64,000 bases of DNA from Gavia stellata (Eukaryota > Chordata > Aves > Gaviiformes > Gaviidae). Position numbers and translations under genes: made by a program. This document shows, in pieces, positions 54,295-64,000 of this stretch (position 1 is the stretch's first letter; the number at the start of each line of letters is the position of its first letter). A model generated the notes under the pieces. It did no database searches and was not told the DNA's origin. It was given only the letters and a program-made list of their open reading frames with translations. The stretch lies in the NCBI RefSeq assembly GCF_030936135.1, contig NC_082600.1, forward strand, positions 19,165,943-19,229,942. Reading direction: 5' to 3'.

Positions 54295-55804
54295 AAGAAA
54301 TATATTGTCTACACAAGTTCTTCAGAAGGTCTCCACGGCATCACACCTCCATGGTAACTGGGAAAATTCAGAGTTTCACAAAGAGAAATACTGGATAAAT
54401 ATTATTTAGAGGAAGACTTAGGAACTGGGAAAAGTGCTCATTTGATTTTAAAAAATCCACCTTGAAAAATACATTTTTGCTCCTTTCAGGCCCCAGAGTC
54501 AGAGTTTCTCTGACTAACTGTGATCTTTGCAAGTGGGACCCTTCAGACTTGCTCTGTTTGGGTGAATTCTGGTTGGAATCAATGGAATAATACAAAGAGG
54601 CAACAGCCCTGCCTAGGATCAGGGCCAATATTTTTCGATAAATTACTTTCTTATATAGAATTCTTACACGTAAACCACTTCCTATCTAATCAACAATGTT
54701 GTAGCATTTCCTTACATTGCTAAAAGCCAGACTGACATGTACAAAGGGTAAGCAAATATTTCCTGACATAAGTGCTTTTTGATATTAATTAAAATGCAGC
54801 ACAGTAAGGGACGCAGACTTTGTTTAAAAGATGGGCTACTACTGCAGAAGTATTTTTTACATGTCTAGGATGCTGAAAAATTATGTGTGGGAGTATATTT
54901 TTGTTACTTGTTTCTAGCAAGAAGAAATTACCATATTTTTATTGCAAATTATATTCTTCCTACAAAATCCTAAGATTATTTTTTCTATTAGTCCCTGTAT
55001 TTTCAGGGGTGTATTTATTCATAGTTACTTTTCAAGCGGGAAAATGCCATGTATATAATTGATAATATATACATCTAAAAGCACAGACCTCTTTGCACTA
55101 CTTTAACTACTGGATTTTGAAAATATATATATTCCATTAAATCCACTGCTTACACATTTACTGTTGGCTGTCTGGACTGTACGAATACGTATGTTCATGT
55201 AGATGCTGAATAATTGTATCTTGGATCCCATTCAAACATCTGACATGAACTAGAGTGGCAGTGAGAGCACTCGCTTCTGGAAGGCAAAGAACAGTGGGGA
55301 GTAGAGAAAACACAGTAACAGGAAAGCATGTTGTATTTAAGCGTAGAGCTTGGAGCATCTTTATTTTAACTTTCTTGACTTTGAGTAAGGGTCAAGAAAA
55401 AATGGAATCTTAGATTATTTTTTTTTATCAGCTGATAATTGAAGCTTTTAAAACTTCAATCATCCAGATTTTTGTTGATGAAGTTTAATATTTTGAAAAT
55501 GGGCAAACAAAAGGATTTTCCCAGGCTCTTTTTTGACCAGTTTTTATAAATGCACTGAAAAAGTTTTTGCATGTTACTCAGAGAGCAAGCATCAGTTCTA
55601 GCTCTTGCTGACACTCTTTGCAAAGCTCCCAGTAGGCCCAGAGGATCTTGACTGACAGCATTAACTTCTAGCCAGTTACGACACTTGGGATGAGCCTGGC
55701 CTGTTGGGTAAAATGAAAAAAGGAACTGGACCAAGCTGATATTCTTGGAGTATCTTTACTTGAATTCGTGGATCTTTTTTATTCATTGTCACTGAACTGC
55801 AGTA

Positions 55805-55810
55805 AATAAA
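55805..55810 (+). terminator. TC2N: Middle TC2N poly(A) signal candidate
   Basis: Canonical AATAAA within the presumed UTR, followed by CTGTTTCCTTATG and CTGCTCTGTTTG. It may be silent. Confidence 0.3.
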
Positions 55811-56046
55811 AGTGCGAACTAACTGTTTCCTTATGCAGAATGCTGCTCTGTTTGAAAGAGAGGACAGGGACTGTCCCACTGTTTTAGAGGCTTCGATTAC
55901 CATGAAAGTGGCTCTGCAGGGATTGCCAACTCAGTGAATACTGTGTAAAATGGACTTTTTGGGCTGTTTTAGGACACCTAACCTTTTAAAGGCCTGACTA
56001 GTAATGTGTCCTTTTTCCTATGTTAATATTTAATCTATGTGTTTAT

Positions 56047-56052
56047 AATAAA
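56047..56052 (+). terminator. TC2N: Distal TC2N poly(A) signal candidate
   Basis: Canonical AATAAA in TTTATAATAAAAG, followed within 20-40 bases by a run of more than ten T and then C. It is the best placed end for a long 3' UTR. Confidence 0.55.
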
Positions 56053-56074
56053 AGTTATGAACAGAAAATATTCC

Positions 56075-59000
56075 TTTTTTTTTTCCCCCAATTGTTTATA
56101 CCAATGTTTACCAGCATCTCAAACTGAAGTTCAAGTCCTACCTTTTTCTCTGAGAAAATGCCAACTAAGGAATTGTATTTCCTGTAGCGTTACATGTAGG
56201 GGAGTTGACTGCTAACACATTGAGGAGATCTATAAGGCCTTTCTTTGGAAGATGCGCATAGGTACTAGAGCACTCTGAAGAACGTACTCTGAGGCACTGC
56301 TTCATCCTGTATTCATTCCCAGGCTTTGGGGTTTTCTGCATTTGTGTGTGCATTCATGTAAGCATTTAATGAATTCTTAATAGTTGGCTAAAGACACTGA
56401 GCTTTTTTTCTACAAAATTGGAGCATTTAAGTTGCTTGTTGCCCAGATTTGTTCCTCAATTTGTCCAGAGCACTACAATGTTCTTGAGGAAACTCATTTC
56501 AAACTTATTTCAGGTTTAGAAAGCAGAAAGTCCTTTATTTGTCCCACCACACAAAATTTGGCTCTGTTTGTTACTAGTCTCGGCTGAGTCAATGCATGTT
56601 CCATTACTGAGAGCATGGCAGTGGAGCGTTGGGATGTCTGTCTCTGTGTGCACTCCAGCCTTGTTACGTAGCAGGGTAGAGAGGGAAACAGGCAATACTC
56701 AGCTGCAATAAGATGATGAGGAAAAGAAACTTGTGTTGCACTGTTTTAGCCTTTTTTGGGTTTGTTTTCGTTTTTTTGTTTTTAACTGCTCTTTCCTAAT
56801 TACTGGCTGCCAAGATCCTGGGAGGGAACCAGGAATTCTCTTTGCATTCACTACTGAGGAAAATAATCTAGGGATGGAGAGGGACCTGCCCAGCTCCAGA
56901 ACCAAAAAGTCCCCATTCGTCGCATGAGCATTTATCTTGCAGGTAGATCAAAGCTGTGCTTCAAACAACCTGAAATAATAGTCCAGTCCTCCTAATAATG
57001 CCTGTTTCGGTGCTTCTGAGGATGCCTACCAGGGAAAGGGGTTGTGCAGAGGATTGGTTACCGTGGGTTGGAAAATGAATCTGTTTTGGAGGATGGGGGC
57101 TGCCAGTGAGCTAATTATGTGAAGTTATCTGTTTAAGAGGTGTTGCGGAGGATGTACGGAAATGGAGAATGGCTGGAAGGAAAAGTCTTTGTAGATTATT
57201 TTCTTCCACATGCATGTTGAGAAGACACAAGGGTCCATCCGCACTGATGGACTCTTGAACAGAATTGTGAAAGATGGAAGATAATTTGTGGTGTAGTAGA
57301 ATCAACCAGTTAGACAAACTTATTAGGTGTCACATAAAGCATTTTTCATTGATGATTCATTGGGTCTAGAGCTTATCAGTGTGGTTGTTTTATTAGACAA
57401 CGGTCCTCAAGAAAAAACATGAGACAAGGGGGTACATGAATGTTCCTAGCACCAGTCCCAGGGTACAACTGTCTTTAAAATGGGGTGTTCCAGCAGATGT
57501 TATTTCAATTTGAATGTCTTAAAAGACCAACTAGAAATCGCCTGCGATGTCTTGCCTTTTAAGTACAGAATATTTTGCTTTACTGCTTAGTGACTGCCTC
57601 ACTATAAATGCATGTGAGACTCTGGCTCCTCCAAATTCAGCTCCTGGCTTATTTGAGACTCAGGCAATTTTCCAGAAAAGGAAAATGATGCATCATTTGA
57701 AGACCAATCCACGATATAAATTAGCAAGGAACTTTATGTACTCCAGGATACATGCAAGAAGGAAAAAAGGTGTCTCAGAGCACTCTTCTAATGGTGACAG
57801 CTGTATGTTGTCCCTTAAATGCATGTTTAGCCACTATTTTGATTGTTACATCCAAGTTTACTGTCAGTGAAAATACAGTTATGAATGCTATTTTGTCAAT
57901 ACACTTAATTTGTAGATATAAGGCACACATGGTTTATAGTTGGATTTGTTGTTGCTTCTGGTTAGTGACTCAGCTTCCTAACTTACAACAATTTTGATGA
58001 TCAGTAGAGGTTCAGAAGCTGCACCAGTTTTATTTCAATCAACTCCAAAATGGATGTAGGTGAACTGGCACAATAGTTACGATCTTACATTAAATGTGAT
58101 TCATAAAGAAATCTGTGCCTTCTTAGTTAGAAACCAACCATAGACTAAACTTAATCAGATTTTCCAGAATATGTGTATATAATTTCACTGGTTAATCAAA
58201 CAATTCTGTTTTAAGTTTATTTATTTATGACTCATAGCATTCTGTACATAAACATGGCCAACAAATTTATTTTTTGAGTCTTTACATCTCAATGGCATTC
58301 CTTTTAAGGAAAAAAATGTAAGATTGTACCTCAAAAGATGAGTGGGTGTAACAGTTTGTAAACCACATTATCATAAAACATTACTTGGAAAATAATTGTA
58401 TTTGAGTGCCCGATCTTTTGTGATCACAGCATAAATAGTGCCATATTGCTAAATCTATTAGACATCCCTGGTTTGTTCTTTCATTGGCAGGACATTTGTA
58501 TAAAACAAAAGGTAATTTTGTAAGCATTCAATTAAGCACATATGCTGTTTGACTTGAAAACTGTCTGCCCGATGGAGGTTGCTTTTTGAGTTACGAGTTA
58601 ATTTTGCAGCCAAAGCATTAGGTTGTCTAGAAATTGGGGGCAGGGTTGTCCCACTTCTTTCTTTCATCCTGCCAACATCTGTATGACATGGGAGGGAGGC
58701 TGCATAGTTGTGGAAAGCTTGGCATAAATAATTTTGGACATGATATACCCTCCTTGTTTTTCCAGCTTCTGCTGTAAAATTACATCACCACGTAAATACA
58801 GCCCTGTACATGATCTCATGCTTGGTGCATGGAAAAAGACATCACAAAAATCAGCACCATGTTCCACAAACACTGCTCCAGCAGATTTACGTTCTTTTCT
58901 GTAGCTTGCACTGAGGGACAGGCCATAATCTCTCACAATCTATGGCAAAACTCCCACTGCGTTCAGCAGAAGCAACCAGTCTTCAAAGCTGTTTTAGTTA

Positions 59001-62000
59001 TTTCAGCATCGTGTTGCTGACAAACAAAAGGTTAACCCCAGCTTAATTATTTTTATATTTTTAAAATAGATAAAAATCTGTTCACAGTGATGCTTCTGTA
59101 GAAACTGAATTTCATTGAAAGTGGACCTGCATCTCTTAAACATAATGCAATTCTTCCCATAGATTTCAGTGGCTTTGAAACAAACCCTCTATGCTGTTTT
59201 TTTTTCCCCCATATTTCTCACTGTGCAGCTTTTTCCTTCCTTTTATTTGCCTGTAGACTGCTGCTCTTCTCCCCCAGCACAAACAAGTCTTTAAATGATG
59301 TCTGCTTTTTGCAATTAACTTTCTGCTCTTCTAGTAATATTTCCCTTCTTCTTTATCTAGTATTGGTACCAGCACTATATATGTCCTACTTTTGCTGTTT
59401 AAAGAACTAGCTACAAGAAGGTGGCTTTCAATCCTAGGGCTTGAATCATGTCTAATACTCTGCATTTCTGAGCTACCTTTGCTCACAGCTTTGATGGTAT
59501 AATTCTTCTGGAGCTCCCGGAATTTCTGTGTTGTCTACCACCACTGAACAACACAATGGGAGAAATCAGTTGTAACTTCTTATGTGTACTCGCGTATCTT
59601 CATTTGCCTTTCTCCTCCTACAAAAAGTACCTTAGGAAATCATTTTAGGTGATGAGAAGGAGCAAGCTGGTTGTGCTTCTGACCTTCGAGGACAGTATGG
59701 TTGTTCGACTGCCATTATCTGTGCTGTGAGATGAGGAGGAAGGCTCAGGGAAGAGTGATGAAAAGCTGCACCTCCAGGTGGAGAGAGGCTTGTACCTCCT
59801 GTATATATGATCTGGGAAATGCTTGTTAGCCTGGGGACTGGAATCCCTTGCCAGATGCCCAAAGGGAGGGGTCATCATACTGTACTTTTTATCCTTATCT
59901 TGCAAAACTCTCTGGAGCTATGGAGCAGCTAAATAGGGAAATTTTCCACAGGAGGAATACTACGGTTCACAGATTTCTATGAAGCAGAGCACTGACTGAA
60001 AGATCTTGGGAGTCTTTGGAATAAAAAACCAGTCATAGGAATGTACTTGTTAGTTTTAAATATAGCCAAGCTTTATCACTTGCCATAGGAGAGGAGTGTA
60101 TTCTTAGTTCGTGATACGTAGCAGAAGAAGAAAATCGCATGTACACTCAAAACAGGGCTGGTGCTCCTCTGCATTGGTATTCATTAGTCCTTCAAACACT
60201 GAGGTGGAACCATACATGCTTATCTGCCCCTTTTCCTTAAATAAGGACAGGTTGGGTGGAGGATTGTTAAGGGCAGGTAGTGAAGGAAGTAAAATAAAAG
60301 CAGTGCTTTTATTTTGAAAAACGTTGTTTTTCAAAGCAATGTAACGTGCCTGTAACTATTGACAAAGCTTTTATTTGACGTGATTTAAGATAGATGATTA
60401 CGCATTTAGATATTTGCTTAGGTTCTTTCAACACTTCCCTGGCATGAGACTGAATTCATCCTCTTTGTATTTAAATAATGCTTCATTCTGCTGTGTTCAT
60501 TGACCTTTGAGCTCTAGACCTAATTATGCCAAATTTCCTATGGATTCGTCCCTCGTGGTTGATTGACTTTGGTGTTCACATCAGGGTAGACCTTCTTGAA
60601 TCTTTCTGCTGCACGTCAGGTAGTTACAGAGTTTCTCTCCAGATGGATTCTCTGATTTCTTGTAAGAGGTGAGCTCACGACAGCTATTGCTTCACCTGGG
60701 AAGCACCCTTGTCTACCTGAATGTTGCTGGGTTTTCTTGAAACCTTTGGAAACAGAATTATCTGTGACATCTCTACCATCAGTCAAATTTGGCTGCAATG
60801 ACTAATGGACTCAAAAATTATTGTGGGCCTTGGAGAGAATGAGAGAAAACAAGCTGTGCTGCTTCAGGACCTTAGGCTTAGCTGTGTTTTCCTCTGTTCT
60901 GCCACAGGCCAGAGCAGCTTTTCAGATCATTGCTGATCGTGATTCCAGCAATGCTAACTCTCAAGGCAGCTCAAGCAGTTTCTCTGAAGACACATTTGTT
61001 AAAGCACGGCTATTTTGGAGCAGTATGCTATGGAGCCAGACACTTGCTGGAGTTTCACAGTAATGCAGTTTTAAAGATCTGGGTGAAGAAAGTTTTGATG
61101 TACCTTGAAATTACCATTGACTAAAAGCAGCAGCAGAGGTTTAATTAAGGTTAGCATGAAGAAATGCTTTAAAAGCTCATTTTAAAATAATAAAACAACC
61201 AGTAGCAGCAGACCTCAAGTTCTCTTCTAATCTCCAGCATGTACATCTAATTAGGACTCCATTAAAGCTCACAGGCAATAATAATGCCTTTTTTAAACCA
61301 CTAACCTTGCTATATTTAACTCGGCACTGAAAAGCTCTGCGTTCCACTGGCAGAGTGCTGACTCTGGCAGCTACAAACTGTCCTCAACCTTGTAAGCAGG
61401 ATCTGAGATTTCTAACCATTGTTTTCAGATCTACCCTGTGACTTGTGCAGAACATCAAAAAAATTTACCAATGGAATCAGCTTAGTTTCAGGTAGTTGAC
61501 TTGCTTTTGGAGCACATACCTTACTGAGAGTTGTGAGTCTGTGGATCTAGATTTACTGCACAAACATTCCCAAAGAACTGGATGATGGGATGATTACTCA
61601 AATCAAAAGTTTTGGAGGTTTTTTTTAAGAGCAGGACAGATAAGCCCAAAAAGTTCTGGATGAAACTGTGACAATCAAATCTGCATTTGAGCCAGCACAC
61701 GGCTGGCTCAACGCGATAAGCCTGTGTGGGGAAAAAAGTGGGTCAGAATGTCCGTGAAAGAAAAGTAGGGAAACTGGATAAATATAGAGAGAAAGGGCTG
61801 CAAAAATCAGGATTAATACACTCCCCTAATTTCAAAGGCAAGGAAGTAGAGTCTTGGTGATGTTAGGGCACTTTGACCAAGCTCTTGTGCTAAGGTGAAG
61901 TAGATCTTGGGAGAAGAGACTCTCTGAGACTCTAGTCCTTTGCTGTGATTTGTCAGCCTTTGTTGTCTCTCCACATTACGCATTCTGTAGACCAAATGCA

Positions 62001-63116
62001 ACCCTGCTGATCACCATTCTTTAGTGCAGACAAATTGCATTGTGTGTATAAATTAAAGCCGTAAGTGTGATGGATTCAAAAGTATACCGCAATGGGAATT
62101 CTGGTATTAACCTTGCATGTAATGCCAAAATTCATAGAGAAGGAAATGTAACATCAGTGTGGATTCGGTATTCTCTGTCTAGCAACACTGTTCCTTGCTG
62201 TGGGAGTAAAAATCCTACAAATACCCTTCTTGAAAAATACAGCAGGTGCTGATTCTAGTCAAACTAAGTGGTATTTATGGCATCCACTTGTTCTCAGCTA
62301 CTTTATTTCATCAGCACTTCATTCCTTTTCCCTGCCTGCACCTCTCCTAGTTGCCTAAGAGACAAAGCATAGTCAAACACATCCAGCTGTTTTACTTCCT
62401 CTAATCAGCCCCTGGAAGGTCATCGGAATGACAACTTTCTCCTGTGCTTTAGAAACATATGTCAAATCTGTTTGCAAATGTCCCTCTGTATGAACAGATC
62501 AAAGCACTAGCCTGGTCAACAAAAGCAAGGAGCATTATCAGCTATGCCAACTTCAGCAGGAATTTTGGCAGAACGAAGCCATGAATCCAATATTCAGGTG
62601 CAGATCCTCAGCTGGTGCAATGTAAACTGGACTGTGCACTGGTAGATCTGAGCCAGCTCATCTCACCTGGGGGTCTGGACATGCAAGCCACAGAAACAAC
62701 AATCTTCTGCTAAAAAGTAAGAAGATTGTGACTGTTGCTGTTCATCTCTTGGAAATCTTCAACAGGCTGCATCAGGATCTCAGAAGTGTCTTCAGGGCTG
62801 GAAATACACTTTCAGCAGCTCACGTGAAAATGGGAAAGAACCCTCACTTATAGTCTGAACTGATGCAGAGTTATTCTACGTGGCCTTCCATATCCCTGGA
62901 GATCCATGATTTGCTTTCTCAGTTTTAGTGTTTCCTGATTAAAATACAGCATCGTGATCAACTAATAAGCCTTATCCATTTGCATCTGTCTTACTAAATA
63001 GGATTTCTTGATGTGGCAGGGAAGAGTGAGGTAGAGGGGAAGAATATTTACTGTGATCCTTGTCAGCACTCCAATAAGCTGCTTCAATATTTCTCTGAAC
63101 TAGTTGTCTGTGACCT
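56075..63116. other. Intergenic, no gene recognised
   Basis: About 7 kb with short chance reading frames only. A phrase near 62598-62650 (GCAGATCCTCAGCTGGTGCA) resembles an ancient repeat I associate with sauropsid genomes. In human the next gene on this strand is CATSPERB; nothing here resembles one of its exons, though I could only compare by eye. Confidence 0.55.
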
Positions 63117-63748
63117 TGTGCTGGTTTTGGCTGGGGAAGAGTTAATTTTCTTCATAGTAGCCAGTATGGGGCCGAGTTTTCGATTGTGCTGGAAACAGTG
63201 TTGATAATACAGGGATGTTTTTGTTACTGCTGAGCAGTGCTTACACAGAGTCAAGGCCTTTTCTGCTCCTCACAACACCCCACCAGCGAGCAGGCTGGGG
63301 GTGCACAAGAAGTTGGGAGGGGACACAGCCGGGACAGCTGACCCCCACTGACCAAGGGGATATGCCATACTGTATGATGTCATGCTCAGCAATAAAACTA
63401 GGGGGAAGGTTGGCCAGGGGGGGCTGCTGCTTGGGGACAGGCCGGGCATCAGTTGGTTGGTGGTGAGCAATTGTTTTCATTTGCATCACTTGGATTTTCA
63501 TTCATTTGCATTCACTTGCACCTTTCCTGGGTTTTATTTATCTCTCTATTTTCCTTTTCATTACATCATCATCATCATTATTATTATTTCAATTATTGAA
63601 CTGTTCTTATCTCAACCCACGAGTTTTCTCACTTTTACCCTTCCAATTCTCTTCTCCCCCCCATCCTACTGCAGGGGAAAAGTGAGCAGCAGGGGGAAAG
63701 TGAGCGAGCGGCTGTGTGGTCCTTAGTTGCCAGCTGGGGTTAAACCCA
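63117..63748 (+). mobile_element. Endogenous retrovirus LTR (avian)
   Basis: The stretch begins TGTGCTGGTTTTGGCTGGGG and ends TTAAACCCA, giving TG...CA ends and a length near 632 bp. Internal phrases I associate with LTRs common in bird genomes include GAGTTAATTTTCTTCATAGT, GTTACTGCTGAGCAGTGCTT and CAACCCACGAGTTTTCTCAC. The position where I expect a TATA-like ATATAAAG reads AGCAATAAAACT. It is followed by internal-type sequence, so it is probably a 5' LTR rather than a solo copy. The retroviral class is not certain, and no viral gene is in view. Confidence 0.85.
63564..63588 (+). repeat. (ATC)n/(ATT)n microsatellite inside the LTR
   Basis: About five ATC units pass into three to four ATT units. 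It looks like a local expansion within the LTR and may be copy-specific. Confidence 0.8.
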
Positions 63749-64000
63749 ACGTGGGGCTCGAAAGGTTCAAGATAACAACAGGTTTGACTGGAATGTGCTA
63801 GATCAAATTTATAGCTGTTATTGCTCTTTAGCTATTAATCGGCAGGTTCCTGTGCTTGCCATGGGGCTTGCTTGCCTTACTGTATATTAGAGACTAGTGC
63901 TTGTTAGTGGCTGCTTTTTGCTTTCACTGCTTGCTGTACTGCTTATCATCTTACTCTGCTGTGCCTGGGAACATTTTGATAACAGCAATGGCAATGCGCC
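63749..64000 (+). mobile_element. Start of retroviral internal region (leader), partial
   Basis: Three bases after the LTR end, TGGGGCTCG (63752-63760) has the TGG start and position of a tRNA primer-binding site. Its first bases resemble the proline-tRNA type, but the rest does not fit well. The remaining 240 bases are non-coding leader-like sequence with no open gag frame, and they run off the window. Confidence 0.6.

Larger units (their letters stand above)
54221..56070 (+). other. TC2N: TC2N 3' UTR (end estimated)
   Basis: AT-rich non-coding sequence after the TC2N stop. Three AATAAA hexamers, at 54289-54294, 55805-55810 and 56047-56052, suggest alternative ends giving a UTR of roughly 90 nt to 1.85 kb. 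The distal signal is followed by a T-rich tract and is taken as the main end. Confidence 0.6.

Noticed and set aside
60821..61063. 80-codon + strand frame with Ser-rich stretch, considered as a CATSPERB or other exon
   Set aside because: No match to any family I know, no clear flanking splice sites, and a length expected by chance.

Overview
The window looks like avian (bird) nuclear DNA. It is intron-rich and gene-sparse, with AT-rich introns. It carries CR1-type LINE fragments, an LTR of a kind common in bird genomes, and two vertebrate genes whose proteins I recognise exon by exon. The species cannot be fixed from sequence alone. I saw no bacterial operon, CRISPR array, rRNA or tRNA.

Layout on the + strand: (1) 1-4285 holds the last two coding exons and 3' UTR of FBLN5 (fibulin-5), an elastic-fibre matrix protein. 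The intron between them contains a (GGCAA)n tandem array of about 390 bp. (2) 4290-21650 is intergenic, with a CR1 fragment on the minus strand and an unexplained GC-rich block near 16 kb. (3) 21650-22330 is a strong CpG island, the best candidate for the TC2N promoter and first non-coding exon. (4) 22340-37595 is probably the long first intron of TC2N, with CR1, MIR-like and other old repeats. (5) 37596-56070 is TC2N (tandem C2 domains, nuclear): eleven coding exons that join in frame into about 489 codons with a consistent phase chain, then a long 3' UTR. (6) 56075-63116 has no recognisable gene. (7) 63117-64000 is an endogenous retrovirus LTR followed by what looks like the start of its internal region, running off the window.

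FBLN5 followed by TC2N on one strand matches the human 14q32.12 order. The two genes do not share a pathway as far as is known; they are conserved neighbours. In human the next gene is CATSPERB, a sperm calcium-channel subunit of a complex reported lost in birds. I saw no trace of it in the roughly 7 kb available.

I found no undescribed biological system. The points most worth checking are the NAGNAG tandem acceptor in TC2N, its cysteine-rich N terminus, the loss of calcium ligands in both C2 domains, the weak exon-10 donor, and the CpG-island first exon.
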